From the NCBI RefSeq assembly GCF_029961145.1, contig NZ_JASBRG010000007.1, positions 243,897 to 307,896 on the forward strand: a stretch of DNA of 64,000 bases, written 5' to 3'. The notes beneath the pieces are model-generated. The model was given only the letters and a program-made list of their open reading frames with translations. It had not been told where the DNA came from and searched no databases. Positions 25,729 to 35,800 of the stretch are shown piece after piece (the first letter of the stretch is position 1; the number at the start of each line of letters is the position of its first letter). The DNA comes from Pinibacter soli (lineage in GTDB: Bacteria > Bacteroidota > Bacteroidia > Chitinophagales > Chitinophagaceae). Both the position numbers and the translations under genes were made by a program.

Positions 25729-26844
25729 ATGAAAACATTAATCAACATCGCAAGAATCATCGTAGGGGTCCTGTTCATCTTTTCGGGACTCGTAAAGGCA
25801 AACGATCCACTCGGGCTCAGTTACAAAATGCAGGAGTTTTTTGAGGTCTGGGGATGGAACGGTTTAAACAATTTCACACTTACATTGTCTGTATTAATGA
25901 TCGTTTTCGAAATAGTGGCAGGCGTTGCTATTTTACTGGGTTGGCAGATGAAACTCTTTAGCTGGCTGTTGCTGCTGCTGATCATCTTTTTTACATTCCT
26001 CACAGGCTACGCTTTATTCTCAGGAAAAATACAAACCTGTGGATGTTTCGGCGATTGTATTCCGTTAACAGCACAACAATCTTTCATGAAGGATTTGTTC
26101 CTGCTGGTGTTGATCCTGCTGATATTTTTCAATTACAAAAAGATCAAACCAATATTTAGCCGCAAAGTAAGTATCGCTTTATTGCTGTTGTCACTTGGAG
26201 CAAGCTTTATATTCCAGTGGTATGTGTTGACTTATCTTCCGGTGAAAGATTGTTTGCCTTACCGTGTTGGTTATAATATCTCGGAGAAAATGAAAATTCC
26301 TGCAGGAGCAATTCCTGATAGCACTGTGATTTCTTTTGTCTACAATAAAGCAGGTAAAGACATTGAATTTACTGCAGATTCATTCCCTGCTGATTTCGAT
26401 GACTCATTATATCATTTCGTAAAACGTTATGACAAAGTTGTTCGTAAAGGAAACGCAGCACCGGCCATTAAAGACTTTGTACTGATCACACCTTCGGGAA
26501 ATGACACCACACAGGAGTTGCTGCATAGCCAGGGAAATATGTACCTGTTCTTTATTCACGATGAAGACAATGCCGCCAACTGGAAAGCTCAGCTTTTTGA
26601 AATTTACAAATTGGCGCAGCATAAAAATATTCCATTCTTTTTTGTCTCCGCACTGCCGGAAGAAAACATCAAAGCGTTAGTAGGCAAACCTATGCAGGAT
26701 GTGCCTTTACTCAAATGCGATGCTGTAGCAGTTAAAACCGCGTGCCGCACAAATGCAGTATTGTATTCAATCAACAACGGAACAATTGTAAACAAATACA
26801 GTTACGCGAAGCTCGGAAAGGCTGTGGAGGGCATGCCTAAGTGA
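25729..26844 (+). CDS. BT_3928-type DoxX/MauE-like membrane protein with thioredoxin-like C-terminus
   Basis: The 371-residue protein begins with four DoxX-type helices (first: RIIVGVLFIFSGLVKANDPLG) and a conserved CGCFGDC motif in the loop before helix 4, as in MauE-like proteins that support disulfide chemistry. A fifth helix (near 150-170) is followed by a soluble domain of about 190 residues whose NMYLFFIHDEDNAANWK and IPFFFVSALPEENIKALVG strands suggest a thioredoxin-like fold lacking a CxxC. It lies in the inner membrane. It follows the DUF1599 gene, the usual order in this phylum. Role probably redox-related, unproven. Confidence 0.8.
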   Translation: MKTLINIARIIVGVLFIFSGLVKANDPLGLSYKMQEFFEVWGWNGLNNFTLTLSVLMIVFEIVAGVAILLGWQMKLFSWLLLLLIIFFTFLTGYALFSGKIQTCGCFGDCIPLTAQQSFMKDLFLLVLILLIFFNYKKIKPIFSRKVSIALLLLSLGASFIFQWYVLTYLPVKDCLPYRVGYNISEKMKIPAGAIPDSTVISFVYNKAGKDIEFTADSFPADFDDSLYHFVKRYDKVVRKGNAAPAIKDFVLITPSGNDTTQELLHSQGNMYLFFIHDEDNAANWKAQLFEIYKLAQHKNIPFFFVSALPEENIKALVGKPMQDVPLLKCDAVAVKTACRTNAVLYSINNGTIVNKYSYAKLGKAVEGMPK

Positions 26845-27120
26845 CTGAATGACTGAGTAACTGAATAACTGAACGTTCTCGCGAAAATTGCATCGTCATT
26901 GCGAGCCACTGGGTAATTTGAGTGTTTGACTGTCATCTGCAAACATGCTTTAAAACAAACGTGGCGAAGCAATCTCGGTCATCTATTAATGAGATTACTT
27001 CGCCCGTCCTTGAGTATTCAATTTTGTTTTTTGTATTCGAGTATTCTTTCTCCGCCGGCCTCGCAATGACGGTGCGGTTTTCACTCAGTTATTCAGTCAT
27101 TCAGTCATTCAGTCATTCAG
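26842..27120. repeat. Composite nested inverted repeat, copy 2
   Basis: Outer CTGAATAA/CTGAATGA arms (26842-26873 and 27082-27120) overlap the stop codons of both convergent genes. Inside are CGTCATTGCGAG (26894-26905) with CCTCGCAATGACGG (27059-27072), and GGCGAAGCAATCTC (26963-26976) with GAGATTACTTCGCC (26991-27004), one mismatch. The order is the same as in copies 1 and 3. Confidence 0.88.
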
Positions 27121-28435
27121 TTCCCAGTTCCACCGCGTACAAATTCCCATCCGCACTTCCCACGTAAAGTACATTGTTTACAATAACAGACGAAGAAACG
27201 ATGGAACCGAGCGTGTACAATCTATTCATGGCTTCAACGCTGGTTTGATAGTACATCAGATCTTTCCCTTCTGCTGCATAGGAGAAATCGAGATTGTTGT
27301 TTTTTAAAACTTTTTGTGCATTGGTTTTCCTGGTATCGAACGCAAAGACATCCAACTGTTTTCCACTTGCAATATCGATGGCAAATAACTGCCCCGTAAA
27401 ATCGCCGAAATATGCGATTTTGTTAGCAATAGCAGACTTGTTATAAATATAGCCGTTTGCTTTAATGCGGTACAGTTCTTTTCCTGTTTGTTTATTGACG
27501 GCAATAAAACTGTACGAATCAGAGGTGGAGAAAAAAACAGCGTTATCTTTCAAATTAGCAGACGCAACTACCCATGAACCTCCCGCATTGAACTTCCATA
27601 CCAATGTGCCTGTATTTGCATTTAAAGCGTAAAAGAAGGCATCTCTTGCGCCAAAGTAGATCAGACTGTCATCCGCAACTGGTGCGGCTTGGATGCCTTC
27701 CAGTATATGATAGGTTGGTTGTTCATTCGTTTTGAATTTCCATTTTACAGAACCATTGTTTGCATTAATTGCATACAGGTTAAAATCCCAACTGCCGATG
27801 TAAATAACGCCGTTGTGCAATAGCGGAGTGGCATGTATTGGTCCCTGTGTAGTTTGTTTCCAACTCATTGTTCCTTTCCTTGCACTCAGCGCATACACAT
27901 TGCCGTCACTACTACCAAAACAAACATTTCCGTTTACACTGTCAATTGCCGGCGATGAAAGAAAAAAATCGAAAGGATCGTCCATATACAAGCTGTTAGG
28001 CTTCATTGTCCATAACCCTTTTGCACCAATGTGTTTTTCTCCGCCCGTTTGAAACTTCCAGGCTGCGCGGCCATTCTCAGCATTCAAGGCGTAATAGTAA
28101 CCATCATAACTGCCGAAGAATACGGTATTGTTAAACACAGTGGCAGAAGAGTTGATCTTACCTTTAGCGTTGAATTTCCACTTCAGTTTGCCGCTGCTCT
28201 GATCAATAGCGTAGAGGCTACTATCTTCACTTCCAATATAAACGATGCCATTTGCAATCGCAGGCGTTGAAAATATTTTACCTCTTGTTTGAAACTGCCA
28301 TTTGATGGCTTTGAACACCTGCACAGTGTCGCGATTTTCCGGCTTTGGGAAGCGGATTGTATTGGCAGCGATTGCTGATGTAAAAAAATGTACAAAAATT
28401 ATGATTAGGAGTAGAGGAAGCATTTTTTTCATCAA
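27113..28435 (-). CDS. Secreted PQQ-type beta-propeller repeat protein
   Basis: The 440-residue precursor has a Sec signal peptide and then about seven repeats of the PQQ/pyrrolo-quinoline-type blade, each with V-x-x-GS-x-D-x-x-LYA-(I/L) and a following G-x-x-x-W-K-F (for example VYIGSEDSSLYAIDQSSGKL). No PQQ-binding residues can be identified, so it is better seen as a BamB-like or structural propeller in the periplasm or on the surface. It is a lone gene, divergent from the aldolase gene. The last two residues Thr-Glu and the TGA stop are encoded by the repeat arm. Confidence 0.85.
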   Translation of the reverse strand: MMKKMLPLLLIIIFVHFFTSAIAANTIRFPKPENRDTVQVFKAIKWQFQTRGKIFSTPAIANGIVYIGSEDSSLYAIDQSSGKLKWKFNAKGKINSSATVFNNTVFFGSYDGYYYALNAENGRAAWKFQTGGEKHIGAKGLWTMKPNSLYMDDPFDFFLSSPAIDSVNGNVCFGSSDGNVYALSARKGTMSWKQTTQGPIHATPLLHNGVIYIGSWDFNLYAINANNGSVKWKFKTNEQPTYHILEGIQAAPVADDSLIYFGARDAFFYALNANTGTLVWKFNAGGSWVVASANLKDNAVFFSTSDSYSFIAVNKQTGKELYRIKANGYIYNKSAIANKIAYFGDFTGQLFAIDIASGKQLDVFAFDTRKTNAQKVLKNNNLDFSYAAEGKDLMYYQTSVEAMNRLYTLGSIVSSSVIVNNVLYVGSADGNLYAVELGTE

Positions 28436-28580
28436 TAATATTTCTTTAAAAAATTGGTCGAACTAGTAAAAAATAAACAATATAACTACTTTAGTGCGCC
28501 GCTGCAACAAGACCGTCCCACTTCCCTCTTTTCGCTAAACCAAATAGATTAACCATTGTTAACGTATAAAACGAGTTTCT

Positions 28581-29651
28581 ATGAGCGAAAATCTTTTATC
28601 ATTGATCGGAAAAGAAAATGAAAGTTTACTGTCCCATGTATGCAAAACAATTCCAAAGGAACAATTGCATCTCCCCTCGCCGGATTTTGTAGATAATGTA
28701 TTTTCTATATCGAATCGCAATCCGCAGGTGTTGCGCAATCTCCAGTCGATGTACGGCCATGGCCGTTTGGCAAACACCGGCTATGTTTCTATACTTCCGG
28801 TTGACCAGGGCATAGAACACAGTGCTGGCGCATCATTTGCCGCCAATCCAATGTATTTTGATCCTGAGAACATTGTAAAATTGGCGATTGAAGGTGGCTG
28901 CAATGCAGTTGCAACAACCATTGGAGCGCTCGGTATTGTGTCCAGAAAATACGCCCACAAAATTCCGTTTATTGTAAAGCTCAATCATAATGAATTGCTG
29001 AGTTATCCCAACAAAGCCGAGCAGATCATGTTCGGTTCAGTGAAAGATGCGTGGAACCTTGGCGCAGCAGCCGTTGGAGCAACGGTTTACTTCGGCTCTG
29101 ATGATGCGACTCGCGAAATTGTGGAAGTTGCAAAAGTTTTTGAACAAGCGCATGAACTCGGAATGGCAACCATTCTCTGGTGCTATTTGCGTAACAATGC
29201 TTTTAAAAAAGACGGTGTGGATTATCACGTATCGGCAGATTTAACGGGCCAGGCGAATCATATTGGAACCACTATCCAGGCTGATATCATCAAACAAAAA
29301 TTACCGGAAAACAATGGCGGTTATAAGGTATTGAACACAGGCAACAGCTCATACGGTAAATTGGACGAACGCATTTATACTGAATTAACTTCCGATAATC
29401 CGATCGACCTTTGCCGTTACCAGGTGATCAACTGTTATAACGGACGTGCTGGCCTGATCAACTCCGGCGGTGCATCTTCCGGAGCAAGCGATAAAAAGCA
29501 GGCAGTGCTTACAGCGATCATCAATAAACGTGCAGGGGGCACCGGTTTGATATCCGGCAGAAAAGCATTTCAACGGCCATTCAATGAAGGAGTAGAAATG
29601 CTAAATGCCATACAGGACGTGTATTTGGATAAGACTGTTACCATTGCGTAA
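28581..29651 (+). CDS. fbaB: Class I fructose-bisphosphate aldolase (DhnA/FbaB type)
   Basis: The enzyme cleaves or forms fructose 1,6-bisphosphate by a Schiff base. The 356-residue protein closely resembles the E. coli FbaB family: [17 protein letters not shown] (71-87), [12 protein letters not shown] around the likely Schiff-base Lys249, and the C-terminal [13 protein letters not shown] and [19 protein letters not shown] motifs. Length is normal. It is cytoplasmic and serves glycolysis and gluconeogenesis with tpiA elsewhere in the window. The TAA stop is the first triplet of a CTGAATAA-type repeat arm. Confidence 0.94.
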   Translation: MSENLLSLIGKENESLLSHVCKTIPKEQLHLPSPDFVDNVFSISNRNPQVLRNLQSMYGHGRLANTGYVSILPVDQGIEHSAGASFAANPMYFDPENIVKLAIEGGCNAVATTIGALGIVSRKYAHKIPFIVKLNHNELLSYPNKAEQIMFGSVKDAWNLGAAAVGATVYFGSDDATREIVEVAKVFEQAHELGMATILWCYLRNNAFKKDGVDYHVSADLTGQANHIGTTIQADIIKQKLPENNGGYKVLNTGNSSYGKLDERIYTELTSDNPIDLCRYQVINCYNGRAGLINSGGASSGASDKKQAVLTAIINKRAGGTGLISGRKAFQRPFNEGVEMLNAIQDVYLDKTVTIA

Positions 29652-29914
29652 CTGAATAACTGAATAACTGAAGAGTGCGGCATCGTCATTGCGAGACCTG
29701 CGGAGGAAGAACATTCGAAATACAAAAACAATATTGCAAACTTAACAAGTGGTCGAAGCAATCCGGCTGTTCCGCGGGAGATTGCTTCGACCGCAACCTG
29801 CTCGGCCTGTTTTAGTTTATCATCCAAATGTTCATCCTCCGCAGGTCTAGCAATGACGATGCGGTTTTCGCGAAGGAGGCTCAGTTATTCAGTCATTCAG
29901 TTATTCAATTATTG
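29649..29914. repeat. Composite nested inverted repeat, copy 3
   Basis: CTGAATAA arms (29649-29672 and 29881-29914) enclose GCATCGTCATTGCGAGACCT (from 29680) continuing to about 29707, which pairs with a stretch ending at 29862, and an inner stem GGTCGAAGCAATC (29751-29763) with GATTGCTTCGACC (29780-29792). The middle stem is longest in this copy, about 27 bp with one bulge. The left arm contains the aldolase stop codon. Confidence 0.9.
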
Positions 29915-30023
29915 CCCTAATGGTTTCCATTTATTGCACAATTTTTCCATATAACCGTTATTGTGCTTGATTTTCATCAAAAAAATTATAATCTTGTAAC
30001 TCTTGATGAAAAAGGGAGTGCCA

Positions 30024-30057
30024 TTTGTGCAAAACATGCAGGACTCTCCTATATTTG
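30024..30057 (+). promoter_or_regulatory. Promoter of the HU gene
   Basis: TATATTTG (30050-30057) is an exact match to the Bacteroidota -7 TAnnTTTG, and TTTG (30024-30027) lies 22 nt upstream as a -33. The ATG follows 26 nt after the -7 element. Confidence 0.65.
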
Positions 30058-30083
30058 TCTTTTAACCATTAAAATCTCAAACA

Positions 30084-30353
30084 ATGAACAAAGCTGATTT
30101 GATCGACAAACTAGCGTCAGACGCAGGTATTAGCAAAAAAGAAGCAGGTGCAGTAATCGATTCTTTTACTGATGCAGTTACTAAAACTTTGAAAAAAGGT
30201 GACAAAGTTACCCTTGTAGGTTTTGGTACTTTCTCTGTTTCTAAACGTGCAGCACGCACTGGTAGAAACCCTCAAACGGGGGCTACAATTAAGATCAAAG
30301 CAAAGAAAGTAGCGAAATTTAAAGCTGGTAAAGAGTTGTCTGAGAAAATATAA
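30084..30353 (+). CDS. HU-family DNA-binding protein
   Basis: The 89-residue histone-like protein bends and compacts DNA as a dimer. It has the N-terminal helix pair (MNKADLIDKLASDAGISKKE), the GFGTFSV turn (46-52) and the DNA-inserting beta-arm motif RNPQTG (61-66) followed by KIKAKKVAKFKAGKELSEKI. Length is that of a canonical HU. A clear promoter and a strong terminator frame it, so it is a single-gene unit, likely highly expressed. Confidence 0.96.
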   Translation: MNKADLIDKLASDAGISKKEAGAVIDSFTDAVTKTLKKGDKVTLVGFGTFSVSKRAARTGRNPQTGATIKIKAKKVAKFKAGKELSEKI

Positions 30354-30367
30354 ATTAAGTTGCTTGA

Positions 30368-30404
30368 AAATAAAGGAGGCCCAAAAGGTCTCCTTTATTT
30401 TTTG
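30368..30404 (+). terminator. Rho-independent terminator of the HU gene
   Basis: AAATAAAGGAG (30368-30378) pairs perfectly with CTCCTTTATTT (30390-30400) across an 11-nt loop and is followed by more T residues. It starts 14 nt after the HU stop. Confidence 0.92.
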
Positions 30405-30493
30405 CCCCCAATCGAGGAATCAGAAATTCAATGTCGTTTAGTTAAGCAACTTTTCAATTACTTGATTGCTATGTCCAGGAAAGAAAGACTGCT

Positions 30494-30584
30494 TGTCATC
30501 CCGACGAAGGAGGGATCTGTGTGATTGTTTACCATAGTGTTCGTCAGTGTTAGGCCCAGATCCCTCGTTCCTCGGGATGACAAA
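30494..30584. repeat. GTCATCCCGA-family inverted repeat
   Basis: TTGTCATCCCGACGAAGGAG (from 30494) with GGATCTG pairs with CAGATCCCTC...TCGGGATGACAA (30558-30584), with a few mismatches, around a 37-nt centre. Single copy in the window. Confidence 0.75.
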
Positions 30585-30610
30585 CGTTGATCTGACGCAA
30601 TTTCTAATTC

Positions 30611-31069
30611 CTAATTAATTCTCCTGTATATTTCCTCAATCACCCTATCCACCCCCAGTGAATCAATCTTCTCAATGCCGCGCTGGATAAGGGTATCGTT
30701 GTTTATAGAGAGTGTGAAATGAAAGTCGTTGTTTTCGCAGCCCCTGGCATTGCAGTACTCAAGATGTTCTGAATAATTTTCGCCTTCAAGTTTGTAGGAG
30801 CCACTGCCAGCACCGAATACAGCGGTTGAATCTTTTCCACGGGAATGGTCATGTTTGAAAAATGCAAAATGACTTTGGTTGAATATCTTGACCACCTGCT
30901 GATTTTTTATGGGAAATGTAACGACAGTGTCTTGTTTTGTGATGGATAAAGCAGAGACCAATTGCCACGTACCATCTAGTGATTTTTGTTCGGTTGGTTT
31001 GTTAGTTGGCGGCTTGCAGTAAAACAGTAAAGCGCTGCAAAGAAGCGCCACAGCTAAAGAATACTTCAT
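30611..31069 (-). CDS. Lipocalin-like lipoprotein
   Basis: Starting at ATG 31069 gives MKYSLAVALLCSALLFYCKP with lipobox LFYC (Cys18); the eleven codons upstream are not needed. The 152-residue precursor has LDGTWQLVSALSITKQDTVV, the GxW opening of lipocalin-like/DUF4488-like proteins, then beta-rich sequence with FGAGSGSYKLEGENYSEHLE. It is predicted to be a periplasm-facing lipoprotein with an unknown ligand. It is last before the nitrate island and not obviously part of it. The final Asn and the TAG stop lie in a GAATTAG-type repeat. Confidence 0.65.
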   Translation of the reverse strand: MKYSLAVALLCSALLFYCKPPTNKPTEQKSLDGTWQLVSALSITKQDTVVTFPIKNQQVVKIFNQSHFAFFKHDHSRGKDSTAVFGAGSGSYKLEGENYSEHLEYCNARGCENNDFHFTLSINNDTLIQRGIEKIDSLGVDRVIEEIYRRIN

Positions 31070-31147
31070 AATAACATTAAAGTGTATCATGTAGAGTGTC
31101 ATGGGTTTTCATTTTGTAATGATTTTCTGTGTTAGACACGAATCCTT

Positions 31148-31223
31148 ACCACTAAGGTACTAAGGACGCTAAGCCTCACTAAGGAGTATTTTGAATTTAG
31201 GCATCTCTTAGGTCCTTAGTGGT
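31148..31223. repeat. ACTAAGG-family inverted repeat, copy 1
   Basis: Octads of the ACTAAGGT/ACTAAGGA type (31148-31183) pair in part with CTCTTAGGTCCTTAGTGGT (31205-31223). The right arm is shorter than in the copies at 49734 and 59566. Confidence 0.75.
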
Positions 31224-31234
31224 GAAAAATAGGT

Positions 31235-32719
31235 TCAACGTTCAGTGTGCCTCAACGGTAACGTAAGCTCATTAAAGCCACTCAAAGGCTCTTCGCACAA
31301 CGAACAGCAATAAGTATCGGGAAGATCGGCAAACGAAGTGCCAGCCGGTACTCCCTGCATTTCGTCGCCAGTTTCAGGATCGTATATGGTCAAGCATTTA
31401 CCGCATTGATGCGCTTTCTGTTCAACCGGCATTGCAGGTTGCAAAATCAGTGCAGACTGATGACTCTGTAAAACATTCACGGCACTGGTTTTCTCGTAAT
31501 ACAGCTTACTCAGTGAAACAAGATAAACACCAAGATGATCTTTCTCTACATTCTCGCGGAACAGCACCAACTCGCCGGAGTTAGGATTAAAATCTTTCGT
31601 GTATAAAATATCATAACGCTCCAAAGACTTTAAACGACTTATATTTTTGATGTCACATTTTCTGATCACGACAGAACCAAACAAACCGGTCCTCGTTTTT
31701 ACTTTGATGCTAAAACACAAACCATAGGTCCTCACATCCTCCTTATCAAAATAGCGGATTATGTGACGCTTCAAAATCAAAGCATCTTCACTGTTGTCCT
31801 CAACGATCCAGTTCAATTCATTGGCCGCGTGGCGCACGTTGATCCTGTATTTTCCTAGCACATAATCCCACAAGCTACGATGTGCCGCATCAATGTTTTT
31901 AATGATCACAGACTTCCAAGGTGTTGTATAAAACTGTCCCACTTTTGTTTCCATACAGATCGTGCAGAGGTCCTTCAAAAATGGAACAGAAAACTCCTCA
32001 TCCCTTTTGTAAATGCCTAGCCAGTAATAGTTTCCCTGCTTGTTGAATCCTTCATAATAGGGCAAATGAAAGGAAGGCAATTGCAACTCTTTCTGCACGT
32101 TTCGTCCAATGTAATTTATCTGCTTCTTAACCATATTAAAAAGCTTTTGCCCATCACCGGTTTCAGAGATCATGGAAAATGCAGGATCCAATAATATCTT
32201 TTCTACAGCTTTTGTTACTGCGCCGATATCGTTTGTGTAAATTTCCTCCGGCCAGCAAAATAAAGTGTTTGTCCTGGGAAAACGAATGTGCAGAAACCAG
32301 TAGTGGCGCTGCGTTGTAGCGATCCAGTTAATGTTGCTCGTAAAAAAGGGAATAAAGGTTTGATTGTAATCGCAGATGCTCACTTTTAACTTATGCGTTG
32401 CATCCAGCATATTGAAAACATCTTTGTAAATACCTTCCGAAAGCCATGTGTCATTTATAAAAATATCTGCCGCAGGATAAGAGCTGGTAATATTTGGCGT
32501 TGCATCTTTCAACATCGAATAAGCAATCTTGTTTTTTTTGCAGGTGTCTGCAAATGTTTTATAATGCTTTACGGGAACGTCGATTATCAATTGCTGGCGC
32601 TGACCAAACTTCACTTCTTTCACTTGCGACAACTCAGCCACAGAAAGCACTTCAAACAAGTGCCCCGGCGAAATAATTCCCCCGGTAAAATTGACAATGA
32701 TTGTTTCTGTTTTCTTCAT
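31235..32719 (-). CDS. Rubredoxin-domain protein with nitrite/sulfite-reductase ferredoxin-like segments
   Basis: ATG 32719 (MKKTETIIVNFTGGIISPGH) is preferred over the upstream ATG, which adds 13 unlikely residues. The 494-residue protein has a C-terminal rubredoxin (437-482) with Cys439, 442, 472 and 475 for one iron. The larger N-terminal part has sequences such as VGQFYTTPWKSVIIKNID that resemble the ferredoxin-like half domains of siroheme reductases and CobG, but no C-x5-C/C-x3-C siroheme cluster. It is therefore probably an electron carrier or partner of the nitrate or nitrite reductase, being the last gene of that leftward block. Function is inferred. Confidence 0.65.
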   Translation of the reverse strand: MKKTETIIVNFTGGIISPGHLFEVLSVAELSQVKEVKFGQRQQLIIDVPVKHYKTFADTCKKNKIAYSMLKDATPNITSSYPAADIFINDTWLSEGIYKDVFNMLDATHKLKVSICDYNQTFIPFFTSNINWIATTQRHYWFLHIRFPRTNTLFCWPEEIYTNDIGAVTKAVEKILLDPAFSMISETGDGQKLFNMVKKQINYIGRNVQKELQLPSFHLPYYEGFNKQGNYYWLGIYKRDEEFSVPFLKDLCTICMETKVGQFYTTPWKSVIIKNIDAAHRSLWDYVLGKYRINVRHAANELNWIVEDNSEDALILKRHIIRYFDKEDVRTYGLCFSIKVKTRTGLFGSVVIRKCDIKNISRLKSLERYDILYTKDFNPNSGELVLFRENVEKDHLGVYLVSLSKLYYEKTSAVNVLQSHQSALILQPAMPVEQKAHQCGKCLTIYDPETGDEMQGVPAGTSFADLPDTYCCSLCEEPLSGFNELTLPLRHTER

Positions 32720-32741
32720 GAAAAAGTTTTTAAGTGAGTCA

Positions 32742-32874
32742 TTAACCGCAAAGAGCACAGAGGTGGCGCAAAGAGAACGAAGGAATCAAAATGATGAGGT
32801 ACACATTTCAAATTGGAAGAAGAAAGACAAATCAAATTTCTCTTTCGTTTCCTTTGCGCCCCCTTTGCGGTTAA
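32742..32874. repeat. CGCAAAGAG-family inverted repeat
   Basis: TTAACCGCAAAGAG (from 32742) with GGTGGCGCAAAGAG units is mirrored by CCTTTGCGCCCCCTTTGCGG and TTAA (32851-32874). It separates the rubredoxin gene from the nitrate reductase stop. Confidence 0.75.
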
Positions 32875-32895
32875 AAAAAGACGCGAAGTGCCTTA

Positions 32896-35800
32896 CTATT
32901 TTTGTACAACCACTTCTAAAACTGGATTCACTTCTCTTTCTAAAATCGCTTGCACTTCTGGCCTGCAACTACCGCAGCCCTGCCCTGCACCTGTTGCCTG
33001 GCAAAGACTTCCGAGATCTTTGAATCCTTCTTTTATTTTATTGCAAATATTTCCTTCGCCCACGCTTCCACAAGAGCAAACCAATTTCCCTAACACCGGT
33101 TCTGCCTTTTTACCAGAACGCAACAACTGCAAACGCTTCTCGGACAATTCAATTTTGTTAGCGATCAAATCCTTAAATTCCAAAAACTCCGAGCGATCAC
33201 CAATCAAAATTGCACCGATCAATCTGTCGTTGTGAATCACACATTTCTTGTAATATCGTTTTGCTTTGTCAATGAACACGACCTCTTCATATGCCGGATC
33301 TTTCGGTGTTTCGACAATGCCAAGCGAACAAATATCTGCACCATGCAACTTTAAAATATTCATAAAAAGCGAGCCTTTGTAATAGTTGGATATATCACCG
33401 CTCAAATGTTTCGCAACTATTTCAGCTTGCTGTTCTGCTGCGGCAGTGATTCCATATAAAACGCCTTTAAATTCTGCAATCTCGCCGATTGCATATACGG
33501 AAGGATCGTTTGTTTGCAAGTACTCATTTACCACAACGCCCCGCACACAGGTTAGCTCGCAAGCTTTTGCAAGTTCAATGTTTGGTGTGGTTCCAATACT
33601 CATCACAGCAGCCTGGCAGTCGATCGTACGACCACTTTTTAACTTTACACCTTCCAGATTTTTATTTCCAAGAAATCTTTCTATTTCATCGTTGAACAAA
33701 ATATCAATCTTGCGATCCGCAAGTTCTTCCTGTAGCAAGCGGCTTCCGAGTTCATCCAACTGCCTGTCCATAAGCTTCGATGAACGTTGCATCAGAATCA
33801 CTTCAAAGTTCATCTCAGTAAGCGATGCAGCCATCTCAATGCCCAGCAAGCCGCCGCCCACAACAATCACTTTGCCATTTGGGGGATCAATATGTTTTTT
33901 AAAATTGTCCGCGTCTACCCTGCTACGCATGGTGAAAATTCCTTTCAACGGAGGAGTATCGCGCAGTATGGCAGCGCGGCTTCCGGTTGCCATTAAAAGA
34001 ATATCATAAGAGTGAAGCTTGCCATTGCTATCCGTTACTACTTTATTGGCACGATCAATATGAGTGATGCTTACACCCTGAAAATAATCAATATCATGTT
34101 CGATCACTTCTTCCGTTGTCATCTTCACCAATTGGTTCCATTTTTGTGTACCGCTTACATAGTCAGGCAACATTACGCGGTTGTAAAACGGCAAGTCTTC
34201 CTTACTGAAAACCTTTATTTCATCAGTGTTGTTCACGGCACGATAGCTTCTCACAAAGCCATGCGCACCTGCACCAGCACCGATTACGATGATCTTTTGT
34301 TTTGGCTTCTTATATTTCTTTACCTCCACCGCAGAGAATTTAAAATCGGGTTGCAGCGAAGTAGGGTCAAGCAGATTATGTGTGAGATTATTGGCGCGAT
34401 TCAAATCATTGTTGAGAATTTTACCCCAATGCATTGGCAGGAAAACAACACCACGCTTAATACTCGTTGTTAGTTTCGCTTTTACTCTTACGTTCCCGTT
34501 GCGATTGGTTATCTCAACAATATCATCTTCAGAAATATTTCTCTTAAATGCATCGTCAGGATGAATTTCTAAAAATGCGTTTGCAATGTGTTGTTTCAGT
34601 TTGTTTACTTTTCCCGTCTTGCTCATCGTGTGCCATTGATCGCGAATGCGGCCGGTAGTAAGGATCAGCGGCAGTTCAGGACTCACAGGTTCGGAAGTAT
34701 TTTCATCATTCACGGCATGAATGATCGCTTTTTTTGAAGGGGTGTGAAACTGATGATCTGTAAACAAACGCTTTGTTCCCAGCTCTATATCGCCGTTGTA
34801 TGGCCATTGTACAGTTCTGTTGCGTTTGATAATATCGTACGATAAAGCACTGATGTCAATGTTCGTACCTTTTGTTATCTGGCAATGTTCGTTGTAAATT
34901 TCTTCGAATGAATTGTAATCAAAACCGTGGTAGCCCATTTTTTGCGCGAAGCGGCAAATGATCTCTGCATCCGGCAACGCTTCACCCGGCGGCATTACAA
35001 GCTTTGATAAATAACTGATGCGACGCTCTGCGTTCGTCATCGTACCTTCTTTTTCTGTCCATGCCGCAGCAGGCAAGATCACGTCCGCATACTGAATGGT
35101 TTCTGGTTTGAACGAAATTTCCTGCACCACTACAAACTTTGCTTTCTTCAACGCAGCTTCGGCTCTGCGGACATCAGGCAAGCTCAGCAATGGATTGGTA
35201 CACATGATCCAAATTGCTTTCAACTTTCCTGACTCCAACGCTTCAAACATTTCCGTTGCAGTCAATCCACGTTTGTCTGATATTTTTTTACCGCCCCAAA
35301 ATTCCTCTACTTCTTTTCTGTGCAGAGGATTGGCAAGATCGCGGTGTGCAGGCAGAATATTGGCCAATCCGCCTACTTCGCGACCGCCCATCGCATTTGG
35401 CTGGCCAGTCAATGAAAGCGGGCCGCTGCCTGGTTTTCCTATTTTTCCGGTAATTAAATTTAGGTTGATAAGGCTTAAGTTTTTATCAACGCCAATCACA
35501 CTTTGATTCAATCCCATCGTCCACATGGTGATGAAGCTTTTTGATGCGCCGATGTAGGCCGCTGCTTTTCGAATATCTTCTGCAGGAACACCGCAAATAA
35601 TAGCCGCTTCTTCCACGCTGCGCTCCATTACTTTCGCCGCATACTTTTCAAAACCTTCTGTGTGATTGTGCACGAACGAAGCATCGATATCACCTTGTTC
35701 GATTAACACTCTTCCAATGGCGTGATGCAACACGATATCTGTACCCGGATTCAATTGCAAATGCAAATTTGCGAGTGAACATGTTTGCGTTACACGAGGA

